Shown here: positions 35,452-44,623 of the stretch, piece after piece
Position numbering within the stretch: position 1 is the stretch's first letter
Layout of the letters: every line of letters begins with the position of its first letter
DNA from: Pseudonocardia humida
Lineage (GTDB): Bacteria > Actinomycetota > Actinomycetes > Mycobacteriales > Pseudonocardiaceae
DNA length: 64,000 nt
NCBI RefSeq assembly: GCF_023898865.1
Contig: NZ_JAGSOV010000028.1
Location: 39,511 to 103,510, forward strand
Reading direction: 5' to 3'
Made by a program: the position numbers and the translations under genes
The notes under the pieces: model-generated
The model's input: the letters and a program-made list of their open reading frames with translations, nothing else
The model's database searches: none
What the model was told of the DNA's origin: nothing

Positions 35452-36015
35452 TCAGCCGGCGAGCGGCTCGCCGCGCAGGGCGAACCACCGCTGGATGCCG
35501 ACCCGGCCGTCGGGGACGAACGGCCAGGCCATCGGGTCGGCCAGCATGGCGCGCAGCCCGTCGAGGGTGACCCAGGCGCCCCAGACGACCTCCTCGGGCT
35601 GGTGGTGCAGCGGGCCGTCCCAGCGCACCTCGTAGGTGAAGGTGTGGCAGCGGATGCCCGCGTCCTCGGCGAACCCGTCCCAGGCGAAGCGCTCGATCGG
35701 CTGCAGCGGCACCCCGCGCACGCCCAGCTCCTCGGCCAGCTCGCGGGCGGCGGCGTCCTCCGGCGACTCGCCCGGCCCGATCACCCCGCCTGCCCAGCAG
35801 TCGTGGGCCCCCGGGAAGACCAGCTTGTCGGCCGAGCGCCGGTGCACGTAGACGCGCTCGCCGTCGCCGCTGCGGACCAGCACGCCGGTCGCGCCGTGCC
35901 AGAGGCCGTCGCGGTAGACGACCCCGCGCGGGGCGACGCCGACCACCCGGCCCGCGGCGTCGAACAGCGCGACCGGCTCCGCGGCCGCATCCTGCCCAAC
36001 CTGCACCTTCATCAT
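35452..36015 (-). CDS. NUDIX hydrolase
   Basis: This 187-residue enzyme hydrolyses a nucleoside diphosphate linked to another group. The Nudix box is intact: [23 protein letters not shown] (G-x5-E-x7-REx2E-E). Flanking sequences [37 protein letters not shown] and [13 protein letters not shown] resemble the YfcD/IDI-like group, whose substrates are unsettled. The N-terminus has three candidate starts (ATG 36015, ATG 36012, GTG 36006); GGGAG directly precedes the first and suits the last two better. It is divergent from the leaderless frame that precedes dop. Confidence 0.85.
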   Translation of the reverse strand: MMKVQVGQDAAAEPVALFDAAGRVVGVAPRGVVYRDGLWHGATGVLVRSGDGERVYVHRRSADKLVFPGAHDCWAGGVIGPGESPEDAAARELAEELGVRGVPLQPIERFAWDGFAEDAGIRCHTFTYEVRWDGPLHHQPEEVVWGAWVTLDGLRAMLADPMAWPFVPDGRVGIQRWFALRGEPLAG

Positions 36016-36041
36016 CTCCCGACCGGAGCTAGGCTCGCCGT

Positions 36042-36089
36042 ATGGCTCCGCACGCACGGTACGTCGCCGTCCCCGGGACCCACCGGTGA
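36042..36089 (+). CDS. Leaderless 15-codon frame coupled to dop
   Basis: TAGGCT (36030-36035) is followed after exactly 6 nt by ATG 36042, which opens a 15-codon frame ([15 protein letters not shown]) ending in a TGA that overlaps the dop GTG (GTGA). dop has no ribosome site of its own, so ribosomes that begin on the leaderless ATG and stop at 36089 could re-initiate on dop. The peptide itself shows no homology that I recognise. Wrong promoter placement is the alternative. Confidence 0.45.
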   Translation: MAPHARYVAVPGTHR

Positions 36090-37603
36090 CCGCCCGCCGG
36101 ATCATGGGCACCGAGATCGAGTACGGCATCTCGGTCCCCGGTGACCCCTCGGCCAACCCGGTCATCACCTCGACCCAGGTCGTCCTGGCCTACGCCGCGG
36201 CCGCGGACATCCCCCGGTCGCGGCGCGCCCGCTGGGACTACGAGGTCGAGTCGCCGCTGCGCGACGCCCGCGGATTCGACCTGTCCGCGCCCACCCTGCA
36301 CTCCGCGAGCGACACCGAGGTCGACGACCTCGGTGCGGCCAACGTGATCCTCACCAACGGCGCGCGCCTCTACGTCGACCACGCCCACCCGGAGTTCTCC
36401 ACGCCCGAGGTCACCACCCCGCGCGACGTGGTCATCTGGGACAAGGCGGGCGAGCGGGTGATGGAGGAGGCCGCTGAGCGCGCCGCCACCGTGCCCGGCG
36501 CGCCGCGCATGCAGCTCTACAAGAACAACGTCGACGGCAAGGGCGCCAGCTACGGCGCCCACGAGAACTACCTCATGGCCCGCTCGACGACGTTCCCCTC
36601 GATCGTCGCCGGGCTGACGCCGTTCTTCGTCACCCGCCAGGTCGTCTGCGGGGCGGGCCGGGTCGGCCTGGGCGCCTCCGGCGACGAGGCCGGCTACCAG
36701 CTCGCCCAGCGCTCGGACTACATCGAGGTCGAGGTCGGGCTGGAGACCACCCTCAAGCGCGGCATCATCAACACCCGCGACGAGCCGCACGCCGACGCCG
36801 ACAAGTACCGCAGGCTGCACGTCATCATCGGCGACGCCAACATGAGCGAGTACTCCACGCTGCTCAAGGTCGGCACCGCCGCGCTGGTCCTGGACATGAT
36901 CGAGAACGGGGTCCGGTTCGACGAGCTGCGGCTGGCCGAGCCGGTCCGCTCGGTGCACCGGATCAGCCACGACCCGACGCTCAAGACCACCGTCGAGCTC
37001 ACCGACGGCCGCAAGATGACCGCGCTGGACGTGCAGACCGCCTACTTCGAGAAGGCGAAGAAGCACGTCGAGAACACCCTCGGCGCCGACGTCGACGACG
37101 ACACCGCCGAGGTGCTGCGGATCTGGGGCGAGGTGCTCGACGCGCTGGCCCGCGACCCCATGGAGTGCGCCGACCGGCTCGACTGGGTGGCCAAGCTGCG
37201 GCTGCTGGAGGGCTACCGCGAGCGCGACGGGCTGGCCTGGAACTCCGGGCGGCTGGCCCTGGTCGACCTGCAGTACTCCGACGTGCGGATGGGCAAGGGC
37301 CTCTACAACCGGCTGGCCACCCGCGGCTCGATGAAGCGGCTGGTGAGCGAGGAGCAGGTCACCGCGGCCATGCGCAACCCGCCGGAGGACACCCGCGCCT
37401 ACTTCCGCGGGCGCTGCCTCGAGCGCTACCCGACCGAGGTCGCCGCCGCCTCGTGGGACTCGGTGATCTTCGACCTGGGCCGGGAGTCGCTGGTGCGCAT
37501 CCCCACCCTGGAGCCGCTGCGCGGCACCCGCCGCCACGTCGGCGAGCTGATCGACAACTCGGCCACCGCCGAGGAGCTCGTGGAGGCGCTCACCCGCGGC
37601 TGA
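36086..37603 (+). CDS. dop: Deamidase/depupylase of Pup
   Basis: Dop converts the C-terminal Gln of Pup into Glu so that PafA can use it, and it also removes Pup from proteins. The 505-residue protein is of the carboxylate-amine-ligase fold shared with Paf[17 protein letters not shown] at the N-terminus with the metal-binding Glu, the Dop loop region after [36 protein letters not shown], the HPEFSTPEV motif and [17 protein letters not shown]. The start is the GTG at 36086 overlapping the stop of a short leaderless frame. pup follows at 37767. It is not next to mpa here. Confidence 0.96.
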   Translation: MTARRIMGTEIEYGISVPGDPSANPVITSTQVVLAYAAAADIPRSRRARWDYEVESPLRDARGFDLSAPTLHSASDTEVDDLGAANVILTNGARLYVDHAHPEFSTPEVTTPRDVVIWDKAGERVMEEAAERAATVPGAPRMQLYKNNVDGKGASYGAHENYLMARSTTFPSIVAGLTPFFVTRQVVCGAGRVGLGASGDEAGYQLAQRSDYIEVEVGLETTLKRGIINTRDEPHADADKYRRLHVIIGDANMSEYSTLLKVGTAALVLDMIENGVRFDELRLAEPVRSVHRISHDPTLKTTVELTDGRKMTALDVQTAYFEKAKKHVENTLGADVDDDTAEVLRIWGEVLDALARDPMECADRLDWVAKLRLLEGYRERDGLAWNSGRLALVDLQYSDVRMGKGLYNRLATRGSMKRLVSEEQVTAAMRNPPEDTRAYFRGRCLERYPTEVAAASWDSVIFDLGRESLVRIPTLEPLRGTRRHVGELIDNSATAEELVEALTRG

Positions 37604-37766
37604 CCGGCCCCGCGGGCCCGGATCGGAGGTCGGCGCCCCGATCGGCGCCCCCGGATTCGCGGGCGTGTCGGCGGTCGGCTGGGTAGTGTTCAGCTACGCC
37701 GACCCGGATCGGCCCGCGCGGAGGCGCGGGTGGTCCGGGCACCGGCGCGCGATGAGGGAGGCAGAC

Positions 37767-37964
37767 ATGTCCCAGGAGCAGACCAAGCGCCAGGGCGGCG
37801 GGGGCGGCGACGACGAGGACGGCGCGGACGGGGCGGCGGCGGGCCAGGAGCGCCGCGAGAAGCTCGGCGAGGACGTCGACACGATCCTCGACGAGATCGA
37901 CGACGTGCTCGAGGAGAACGCCGAGGACTTCGTCCGGGCCTACGTCCAGAAGGGCGGCCAGTAG
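37767..37964 (+). CDS. pup: Prokaryotic ubiquitin-like protein Pup
   Basis: Pup is the small, largely disordered protein that is conjugated to lysines of proteins to be degraded. The 65-residue sequence has a flexible Gly/Asp-rich N-terminal half, the helix [21 protein letters not shown] that binds the Mpa coiled coil, and the C-terminal GGQ, which Dop must deamidate to GGE. ATG 37767 has GAGGGAGG 5 nt upstream. A TAGTGT box near 37683 may be the promoter. A small hairpin directly after the stop separates pup from prcB. Confidence 0.97.
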   Translation: MSQEQTKRQGGGGGDDEDGADGAAAGQERREKLGEDVDTILDEIDDVLEENAEDFVRAYVQKGGQ

Positions 37965-37972
37965 CCGCACAC

Positions 37973-37990
37973 CGGGGCCCACTGGCCCCG
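37973..37990 (+). terminator. Hairpin between pup and prcB
   Basis: CGGGGCC and GGCCCCG form a perfect 7-bp stem with a CACT loop, 9 nt after the pup stop. As a partial terminator or an RNA-end protector it could keep pup mRNA more abundant than prcBA mRNA. Confidence 0.45.
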
Positions 37991-38095
37991 CGCACCACCC
38001 GCACGGCAAGATCTGCCCGGCACGATCGGCCGCGTCAGCGCCGCCCGGCCGAGCCCGGGGGAAAGCACCGCACGAGGGAAGGCACGCACCAGACC

Positions 38096-38980
38096 ATGGA
38101 GTTCGGGTCGCCGGTCACCCCGGCGGGCCTCGGCGCGTACCTCGCGCCCGGCCCGTCTTCGTTCACCGACTTCGTCACCGCCCACGCCCCGCACCTGCTG
38201 CCCGGCCGGCTGAGCGACGGCAGCGCGCCCGGGGGTGCCCACGGCGGCCCGGCGGGCGGCAGGGGCGGCGGGCACGGGCTCGACGTCCCGCACGGCACCA
38301 CGATCGTCGCGCTCACGTTCTCCGGTGGGGTCGTCATGGCCGGCGACCGGCGGGCGACGTCGGGCAACGTCATCGCCCAGCGCGACATCGAGAAGGTCTT
38401 CATCACCGACTCGCACTCCGCGGTCGGCATCGCGGGCTCGGCCGGCATCGCCATCCAGATGGTCAGGCTGTTCTCCGTCGAGCTGGAGCACTACGAGAAG
38501 CTCGAGGGCGTGCCGCTGTCGCTGGACGGCAAGTCCAACAAGCTCGCCTCGATGGTCCAGCAGAACCTCGGCGCGGCCATGCAGGGCTTCGTCGTCGTGC
38601 CGCTGTTCGTCGGCTACGACACCGAGGCCGAGCCGTCGAAGGCCGGCCGGATCGTCACCTACGACCCCACCGGTGGGCGCTACGACGAGTGGCTGGGCTA
38701 CCACTCGGTCGGCTCCGGGTCGGTGTTCGCCAAGTCGTCGATGAAGAAGCTGCACGACCCCGCCGCCGACCTGACCACCACCGTCCGCACCGCGGTGGAG
38801 GCCATCTACGACGCCGCCGACGACGACACGGCCACCGGTGGCCCCGACCTCACCCGCCGCATCTTCCCGGTGGTCGTCAGCATCACCGGCGACGAGGGCG
38901 CCGTCCGCCACCCCGACGAGGAGATCGAGGCGGTCGTGCGCGAGGTCGTCGCCGACCGCACCGGCAAGCCCGGCGGCTGA
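38096..38980 (+). CDS. prcB: 20S proteasome beta subunit
   Basis: PrcB is the catalytic subunit of the 20S proteasome core. The 294-residue precursor has a 67-residue propeptide ending HG, after which the mature chain begins TTIVALTF with the catalytic Thr68; the propeptide is removed during assembly. The mature region has [14 protein letters not shown] with the active-site Asp and Lys neighbourhood, GIAGSAG and the C-terminal helices. The propeptide contains a Gly-rich linker (GGRGGGHG) just before the cleavage site. ATG 38096 lies about 13 nt after the weak ribosome site GAGGGAAGG. prcA follows 61 bp later. Confidence 0.97.
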   Translation: MEFGSPVTPAGLGAYLAPGPSSFTDFVTAHAPHLLPGRLSDGSAPGGAHGGPAGGRGGGHGLDVPHGTTIVALTFSGGVVMAGDRRATSGNVIAQRDIEKVFITDSHSAVGIAGSAGIAIQMVRLFSVELEHYEKLEGVPLSLDGKSNKLASMVQQNLGAAMQGFVVVPLFVGYDTEAEPSKAGRIVTYDPTGGRYDEWLGYHSVGSGSVFAKSSMKKLHDPAADLTTTVRTAVEAIYDAADDDTATGGPDLTRRIFPVVVSITGDEGAVRHPDEEIEAVVREVVADRTGKPGG

Positions 38981-39041
38981 CCCCGCCCGCACCCACTCCC
39001 GCCCGCACGCCGAACGCCAGAAGGATCCAGGAGCCCTCCCC

Positions 39042-39845
39042 GTGACGATGCCGTTCTACTCCTCGGTCGACCAGCTGCTGCGCGACCGCTCGGAGCTGGC
39101 CCGCAAGGGGATCTCGCGCGGTCGCAGCGTCGTGGTGCTGACCTACGCGGGCGGCGTGCTGTTCGTCGCCGAGAACCGCGGTCGCGCGCTGCGCAAGGTC
39201 TCGGAGATCTACGACCGGATCGGCTTCGCGGCGGTCGGGCGCTACAACGAGTTCGAGACCCTGCGCAACGCCGGCATCCGGATGGCCGACGTCCGCGGCT
39301 ACTCCTACGACCGCCGCGACGTCACCGGCCGCATGCTGGCCAACTTCTACGCCCAGGTGCTCGGCAGCGCCTTCGTCGACCAGCCCAAGCCCTACGAGGT
39401 CGAGCTGTGCCTGGCCGCGGTGGGCGAGGACTCCGAGTCCGACCAGCTCTACCGGGTCACCTACGACGGCTCCATCACCGACGAGCCGCAGTTCGTGGTC
39501 ATGGGCGGCACCACCGACCCGATCAGCGCCAAGCTCAAGGAGATCTACCGCGCCGGGCTCGACCTGCCCGCGGCCCTGGCCATCGCCGTGGAGGGCCTGC
39601 AGTCCGGCATCGCCAACGGCGCCCCCGGCGCCGACCGGTTGCTCGGGGTGTCCGCGCTGGAGGTGGCGGTCCTCGACCGGACCCGCCCGCGGCGCACGTT
39701 CCGCCGCCTGGAGGGCGCCGCGTTGCGCGACCTGCTCCCGGAGGCCAACCGCGGGGTCGACGCGCCCGCCCAGCCCTCGGGCGTCGCCGGTGGCGACGAC
39801 GTCGCCGCCGGCAGCGCCGCGGTCGAGGACGACCTGAAGTCGTAG
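39042..39845 (+). CDS. prcA: 20S proteasome alpha subunit
   Basis: PrcA forms the outer heptameric rings that gate the proteasome. The 267-residue protein begins [29 protein letters not shown], the gating N-terminus and H0 helix, and has [12 protein letters not shown] and the [17 protein letters not shown] region. About 35 acidic, Ala-rich residues extend beyond the fold at the C-terminus. GTG 39042 is preferred over ATG 39048 because AGGAG lies 8 nt upstream. A strong hairpin follows the stop, ending the dop-pup-prcBA group. Confidence 0.96.
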   Translation: MTMPFYSSVDQLLRDRSELARKGISRGRSVVVLTYAGGVLFVAENRGRALRKVSEIYDRIGFAAVGRYNEFETLRNAGIRMADVRGYSYDRRDVTGRMLANFYAQVLGSAFVDQPKPYEVELCLAAVGEDSESDQLYRVTYDGSITDEPQFVVMGGTTDPISAKLKEIYRAGLDLPAALAIAVEGLQSGIANGAPGADRLLGVSALEVAVLDRTRPRRTFRRLEGAALRDLLPEANRGVDAPAQPSGVAGGDDVAAGSAAVEDDLKS

Positions 39846-39856
39846 TCGCGGTCCAG

Positions 39857-39879
39857 GCGCCGCCGCCGCGGGGCGGCGC
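39857..39879. terminator. Terminator between prcA and the PAP2-DAGK gene
   Basis: GCGCCGCC at 39857-39864 and GGCGGCGC at 39872-39879 form a perfect 8-bp stem with a 7-nt loop, filling the 34-bp gap between convergent genes. It can act in both directions. Confidence 0.65.
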
Positions 39880-41427
39880 TCAGCCCTGGAAGGGGCGCTC
39901 GCGCCCGGTCCACTGGTCCTCGTGGCGGCGGTACACCGGGATCGGCTCGTCGGCCACCCGGAAGGTGTAGCGCCCCGACTCCTCGACCACCTCGCCATCG
40001 GTGGCCAGCATCCCCGGCACGGCCAGCTCCACGTCGATCCGCGGGACCTGGCGCTCGGCGTAGACCCGGCTGTGCCCGACGGCCCCGCCGAGCAGCGCGG
40101 CCACCGCGCGCAGCCGGGAGAACCGCAGGTCGGCGCGCAGCCAGCGGACGTCGAGCAGTCCGGAGTCCAGCGTCGGCCGGTACGCCGGGACGGCGCCGCG
40201 CGGGTGGTAGGGGCCGTTGCCGACGAACAGGAACCACACCCACGTCCACCGGTCGCCGATCTTGATCTTCACCGGCTCGGCCCGGCGCAGGGTGGTGACC
40301 AGCGCGGCGGCGAAGGCCGGCCACTTGCCCCAGCGCGGCTGCCACTTCTCGCGCAGGCGCACCAGGTCGGGGTAGGAGCCCAGGCTGGCGGTGTTGATGA
40401 AGCAGCGGGTGCGCACGACCTGCTCGCTGTGCGGGTCGGCGCCCCGGCCCGGGTGCATCTCGACCAGCGCGAGGTCGACCGCGACGGCCTGCCCGGCCCC
40501 GGTGGAGTCGACGGCCTCCTGCAGGTCGTAGACGCCGACGTCGCGGGCGAAGTGGTTGAGGGTGCCGGTGGGCACCACCACCATGGGCAGCCCGCGCCGC
40601 CCGGCCACCGCGGCGGCGGCGGCGACCGAGCCGTCGCCGCCGGCGACCCCGACCGCCCTGGCCTCCTCGCCCTGCTTCTCGACGGCCTCGTCGAGCTGCT
40701 CGTCGAGGTCGCGGTGGGGCTCGGCGCGGACCACGACGGCGGCCGGGAACGCGGCCTCCAGCTCGTCGGCCGGGTCGTGCTCGGGGTCGCCGGAGCGCTG
40801 GTTGGAGATGATCACCAGGCCGCGACCCCCGGGCAGCTCGGGCACGGTGTCCAGCGGCCGCGCCCTGGCCTCGTCGGTGACCCGCACCGGCCACCAGCGC
40901 TGCGTGGCCAGCGCCACACCCGCCCCGACCCCGGCCCCGACGAGCACGTCGGAGGCCCAGTGCACGCCGATGTGGACCCGCGAGTAGGCCACGCCCGCGG
41001 CCAGCGGGGCGACCGCGATGCCCAGCCGGGGGCTCTCCATGGCCAGCGCGGTGGCGAACGCGGCCGCCGACGCGGCGTGCCCGGAGGGGAACGACGAGGA
41101 GGTCGGCGGGTTGTCGATGGTCTGGTAGGCGGGCAGCTCGGCCGCGGCCGGGCGGCGGCGGGGCAGCAGCGGCTTCATGACGGCGTTGGAGCTGGCGCTG
41201 GCGCCGGCGATGGCGAGCACGCCGCGGAAGGCGGCCTTGCGGGTGGCGCCGCGGCGCCCGGCGAGCAGGGCGGCGATCGCGAACCAGAGCAGGCTGTGGT
41301 CGGCCGCCGCGGACAGCGCCTTCATCGTCGGGTCGAGCGCGCTGGGCGGCAGCGCGGAGACGGCGCGGGAGATGGCGCGGTCGGTGTCGTTCACGTGGCC
41401 CGTGTAGCGCCGCAGCCGGGAGATCAC
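39880..41427 (-). CDS. PAP2 phosphatase-diacylglycerol kinase fusion
   Basis: This 515-residue membrane protein joins two lipid enzymes. Residues 1-180 are a PAP2 phosphatase with all three motifs: K85-xxxxxx-RP, PSGH at 114-117 and SRVHIGVHWASD at 149-160, spread over several membrane helices. Residues 200-515 are a diacylglycerol/sphingosine-kinase domain with GGDGS at 263-267 and PTGTLNHFARD. The first removes phosphate from lipid phosphates; the second can put it on, so the fusion may recycle diacylglycerol or undecaprenyl phosphates. GTG 41427 has TAGGGT and 6 nt upstream on its strand, so it is leaderless. It interrupts the prcA-pafA order. Confidence 0.9.
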   Translation of the reverse strand: MISRLRRYTGHVNDTDRAISRAVSALPPSALDPTMKALSAAADHSLLWFAIAALLAGRRGATRKAAFRGVLAIAGASASSNAVMKPLLPRRRPAAAELPAYQTIDNPPTSSSFPSGHAASAAAFATALAMESPRLGIAVAPLAAGVAYSRVHIGVHWASDVLVGAGVGAGVALATQRWWPVRVTDEARARPLDTVPELPGGRGLVIISNQRSGDPEHDPADELEAAFPAAVVVRAEPHRDLDEQLDEAVEKQGEEARAVGVAGGDGSVAAAAAVAGRRGLPMVVVPTGTLNHFARDVGVYDLQEAVDSTGAGQAVAVDLALVEMHPGRGADPHSEQVVRTRCFINTASLGSYPDLVRLREKWQPRWGKWPAFAAALVTTLRRAEPVKIKIGDRWTWVWFLFVGNGPYHPRGAVPAYRPTLDSGLLDVRWLRADLRFSRLRAVAALLGGAVGHSRVYAERQVPRIDVELAVPGMLATDGEVVEESGRYTFRVADEPIPVYRRHEDQWTGRERPFQG

Positions 41428-41807
41428 CCACCGACCCTAGGGGGCCGCCGGGTCCGGGGCAGCGCGGGAGGCCGCCCCGGACCGGCGCCGCGCCCGCCGC
41501 CGGGCGCGACGGCGGGCGCGGCTCCCCGGCGGGTCCTGCCGGACACCCCCCACGGGCCCGGCGCCATCCCCCCGGACCTGCCGGGGAGTGGAGGCGACCG
41601 GTTCGCCCGTCCGCCCCCTGCGGGGAACGCTATCGGCGGCCGCGCCCCGCGCGCCTCGGTAGAACTACCGGCCGTGCCGGGAGGGGTTGCGCGGGCGGCC
41701 CCGGGGACACCCCGGGTCACCCGACCGCGTCGATCGGCCCCGTGATGCGTCGATCCGGTCGGCGCGGAACGTGACACGATCAGCCGGTCTGCGCCTACGC
41801 TTGCGGG
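41428..41807. other. 380-bp divergent gap with strong hairpins before pafA
   Basis: No protein gene is supported here. The left end holds the leaderless promoter of the PAP2-DAGK gene. Two large inverted repeats follow: GGTCCGGGGC at 41451-41460 with its complement at 41474-41483, and GCCGCGCCCGCCG at 41487-41499 with its complement at 41510-41522. A perfect palindrome CGGTAG-AA-CTACCG is at 41657-41670, and a short direct repeat GCGTCGATC occurs near 41727 and 41747. The right end has the pafA -10 box TACGCT (41796-41801) with a GTGACA -35-like element near 41771. Confidence 0.6.
41451..41522. repeat. Two back-to-back hairpins in a divergent promoter region
   Basis: A 10-bp stem with a 13-nt loop (41451-41483) is followed after 3 bp by a 13-bp stem with a 10-nt loop (41487-41522). 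Both flanking genes point away from this place, so ordinary termination does not explain them. A structured small RNA or a protein-binding site is possible. Confidence 0.6.
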
Positions 41808-43169
41808 ATGCAGCGGCGGATCTACGGTGTGGAGACCGAGTTCGGGGTCACCTGCACCTTCCACGGACAGCGACGCCTCTCGCCGGACGAGGTGGCGCGC
41901 TACCTGTTCCGGCGGGTGGTCTCGTGGGGGCGTTCGTCCAACGTGTTCCTGCGCAACGGCGCCCGGCTCTACCTCGACGTCGGCAGCCACCCCGAGTACG
42001 CGACGGCGGAGTGCGACTCGCTGGCCCAGCTCGTGGCCCACGACAAGGCGGGCGAGCGCATCCTGGAGGACCTCCTGGTCGACGCCGAGCGCAGGCTGGT
42101 CGACGAGGGCATCGGCGGCGACATCTACCTGTTCAAGAACAACACCGACTCGGCGGGCAACTCCTACGGCTGCCACGAGAACTACCTGGTCGCGCGGGCG
42201 GGGGAGTTCTCCCGCATCGCCGACGTGCTGCTGCCGTTCCTGGTCACCCGCCAGCTGATCTGCGGCGCGGGCAAGGTCCTGCAGACCCCGCGCGGCGCGG
42301 TGTACTGCCTGAGCCAGCGCGCCGAGCACATCTGGGAGGGCGTCTCCTCGGCGACCACCCGCTCCCGGCCCATCATCAACACCCGCGACGAGCCGCACGC
42401 CGACGCCGAGCGCTACCGCCGCCTGCACGTCATCGTGGGCGACTCGAACATGTCCGAGGTCACCACACTGCTCAAGATCGGCTCCGCGCACCTGGTGCTG
42501 GAGATGATCGAGGCCGGCGTGCAGTTCCGCGACTTCACCCTGGACAACCCCATCCGGGCCATCCGCGAGATCAGCCACGACCTGACCGGGCGGCGCACGG
42601 TCCGGCTGGCAGGCGGCCGGGAGGCCAGCGCGCTCGACATCCAGCGCGAGTACTACTCCCGCGCCGTCGAGCACGTCGCCGCGCGCGGCAGCGAGGACCC
42701 GACCATCCAGCGCGTGCTCGAGCTGTGGGGCCGCACCCTCGACGCCGTCGAGTCCGGCAACCTCTCGCTGATCGACCGCGAGATCGACTGGGCCATCAAG
42801 CACCGGCTCATCGAGCGCTACCGGCGCCGCGACGGCATGGACCTGGCCAACCCCCGCATCGCCCAGCTCGACCTGGCCTACCACGACATCCGCCGCGGCC
42901 GGGGCCTGTTCGACCTGCTGCAGCGCAAGTCCCTGGTCGACCGGGTCACCGACGACGGCGAGATCGAGGCGGCCAAGGACACCCCGCCGCAGACCACCCG
43001 GGCCAAGCTGCGCGGCGACTTCATCGCCGCCGCGCAGGCCGCGGGGCGCGACTTCACCGTCGACTGGGTGCACCTCAAGCTCAACGACCAGGCCCAGCGC
43101 ACCGTGCTGTGCAAGGACCCGTTCCGCTCGGTCGACGAGCGCGTCGACCGCCTCATCGCCTCGCTCTGA
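41808..43169 (+). CDS. pafA: Pup-protein ligase
   Basis: PafA uses ATP to link the C-terminal Glu of Pup to lysines of target proteins. The 453-residue protein has the ligase fold: [14 protein letters not shown] with the metal-binding glutamates, the [12 protein letters not shown] motif (catalytic Asp region), [17 protein letters not shown], and [20 protein letters not shown]. It lacks the Dop loop, which separates it from the dop gene at 36086. ATG 41808 follows TACGCT by exactly 6 nt, so the mRNA is leaderless. pafB and pafC lie downstream, with one small convergent gene between. Confidence 0.97.
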   Translation: MQRRIYGVETEFGVTCTFHGQRRLSPDEVARYLFRRVVSWGRSSNVFLRNGARLYLDVGSHPEYATAECDSLAQLVAHDKAGERILEDLLVDAERRLVDEGIGGDIYLFKNNTDSAGNSYGCHENYLVARAGEFSRIADVLLPFLVTRQLICGAGKVLQTPRGAVYCLSQRAEHIWEGVSSATTRSRPIINTRDEPHADAERYRRLHVIVGDSNMSEVTTLLKIGSAHLVLEMIEAGVQFRDFTLDNPIRAIREISHDLTGRRTVRLAGGREASALDIQREYYSRAVEHVAARGSEDPTIQRVLELWGRTLDAVESGNLSLIDREIDWAIKHRLIERYRRRDGMDLANPRIAQLDLAYHDIRRGRGLFDLLQRKSLVDRVTDDGEIEAAKDTPPQTTRAKLRGDFIAAAQAAGRDFTVDWVHLKLNDQAQRTVLCKDPFRSVDERVDRLIASL

Positions 43170-43182
43170 CCGGGCCTGCCCG

Positions 43183-43422
43183 TCAGACGTCGGGGAACAT
43201 GCGGGCGCGCAGGTCGGCCAGCGTGTCCTGGACGGCGGGCGAGGTGACGCTCTCGTCGTTGCGCCCCGGCTCGATCCCGAACGCCCGCAGCAGCGCCGCC
43301 GCGGGCTCGGCCGGGTCGCCGTGCCCGCCCAGCACCGGGTGCAGCCCCTGCTCGGCGAGGTGGTGGAACACCAGGTTGACCACGGTCCACGGGTTGAACG
43401 TCTCGGGCTGCTGCGGATCCAC
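43183..43422 (-). CDS. Small conserved protein between pafA and pafB
   Basis: This 79-residue protein begins VDPQQPETFNPWTVVNLVFHH and ends TLADLRARMFPDV. The segment resembles short unnamed actinobacterial proteins that I associate with the pafA neighbourhood, though I cannot check this here. It has no signal peptide or catalytic motif and is predicted to be helical and soluble. GTG 43422 is the likely start because a CACGCT -10-like box lies 6 nt upstream on the minus strand. It lies on the opposite strand to its neighbours and splits pafA from pafB. Confidence 0.65.
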   Translation of the reverse strand: MDPQQPETFNPWTVVNLVFHHLAEQGLHPVLGGHGDPAEPAAALLRAFGIEPGRNDESVTSPAVQDTLADLRARMFPDV

Positions 43423-43558
43423 CCGCCGAGCGTGGGCGCGGCCACACGCCGGGTCAAGAGCGCCGGGTGTCGCATCCTGAGACGCCGCCCGGCGCGCGGG
43501 GGCGGCGAGTCGCGGCGGCCGGCCACGGCGCCATCGGCGCTGGTCGTAGGATCCCCTC

Positions 43559-44623
43559 GTGTCCTCCGCCCGGGCCGAGAGGCTGGTGAACCTGGTCCTC
43601 TGCCTGCTGTCCACCCGCCAGTTCCTCAGTGCGGAGCGGATCCGCTCCATCGTGCCCGGCTACGCCGACGCCCCCACCGACGACGCCTTCTTCCGCATGT
43701 TCGAGCGGGACAAGAACGAGCTGCGCGAGCTGGGCGTGCCGCTGGAGGTCGGGCGCACCTCCAGCTTCGACTCCGTCGACGGCTACCGCGTCGCCCGCCA
43801 GGACTACGAGCTCGGGGAGATCGACCTCGAGCCCGACGAGGCCGCCGCCGTGGCGCTGGCCTCGCGGCTGTGGGAGTCGCCCGAGCTGGCCGGACCGGCG
43901 CACGGGGCCCTGCTGAAGCTGCGCGCCGCCGGCGTGGAGGTCGAGGAGGACCGGGGGCGGGTGGAGCCGCGGGTGGTCACCGCCGACCCGGCGTTCGGAC
44001 CGCTGCTGGCCGCGGTCCAGGCGGGCCGGGTGGTCACCTTCCACCACCACCGCAGCGGCGAGTCCGGGGTCCAGCAGCGCACCGTCGAGCCGTGGGGTGT
44101 GGTGTCGTGGCGGGGCCGCTGGTACCTCGTGGGCCACGACCGCGACCGCGACGCCCCGCGCTCGTTCCGGGTCTCGCGCATCAGCGAGCCGGTCCGCGCC
44201 GTCGGGCCGGCCGGGGCGGTGAGCGTGCCCGGAGACGTCGACCTGATGGCGATGGTCCGGCACAACGTGGCACCGCCGCCGGTGACGGGCAGCGCGCGGG
44301 TGTGGGTGGCCGCGGGGCGGGCGCACGGCCTGCGCCGGATCGCCCGCGCGATCGGCCCGCGCACCCATCGCGGGCGCCCCGGCGACGAGATCGAGCTGGA
44401 GCTGCGCAGCGTCGAGACCGTCGCCCGGTGGCTGGCGGGGCAGGGCCCGGACGTCGCGGTGCTGGGCCCGGAGTCGCTGCGCGCGGCCGTGCGGGCGAGC
44501 TGGGCCGCCGCCGCGGCCGCCCACGACCTGCCCGCCGGGCCCGCGGCCGACGCCCCGCCCGGCGCCGCCCCCGGGCAGCAGGGCCCCGCCGTGCCGCTGC
44601 CGGAGACGGCGGTCCGGCCGTGA
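43559..44623 (+). CDS. pafB: WYL-domain transcription regulator PafB
   Basis: PafB with PafC activates the mycobacterial LexA-independent DNA-damage response. The 354-residue protein has an N-terminal winged helix (RLVNLVLCLLSTRQFLSAERIRSIV, about 7-31), a WYL domain near residues 150-225 (VTFHHHRSGES, VVSWRGRWYLVGHDRDR) and a C-terminal WCX domain. In this family the WYL domain is thought to sense single-stranded DNA. GTG 43559 has TAGGAT 6 nt upstream (leaderless). The stop overlaps the pafC GTG (GTGA). About 35 Pro/Ala-rich residues follow the last domain. Confidence 0.94.
   Translation: MSSARAERLVNLVLCLLSTRQFLSAERIRSIVPGYADAPTDDAFFRMFERDKNELRELGVPLEVGRTSSFDSVDGYRVARQDYELGEIDLEPDEAAAVALASRLWESPELAGPAHGALLKLRAAGVEVEEDRGRVEPRVVTADPAFGPLLAAVQAGRVVTFHHHRSGESGVQQRTVEPWGVVSWRGRWYLVGHDRDRDAPRSFRVSRISEPVRAVGPAGAVSVPGDVDLMAMVRHNVAPPPVTGSARVWVAAGRAHGLRRIARAIGPRTHRGRPGDEIELELRSVETVARWLAGQGPDVAVLGPESLRAAVRASWAAAAAAHDLPAGPAADAPPGAAPGQQGPAVPLPETAVRP

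Noticed and set aside
24898..36030. Genomic island or prophage
   Set aside because: No integrase, transposase, tRNA or flanking direct repeats were seen, and codon use is like that of the rest of the window. It looks like ordinary accessory genes.
37665..37766. Longer N-terminus for Pup (in-frame upstream start)
   Set aside because: Pup is normally 60-70 residues, and the strong ribosome site fits only ATG 37767.
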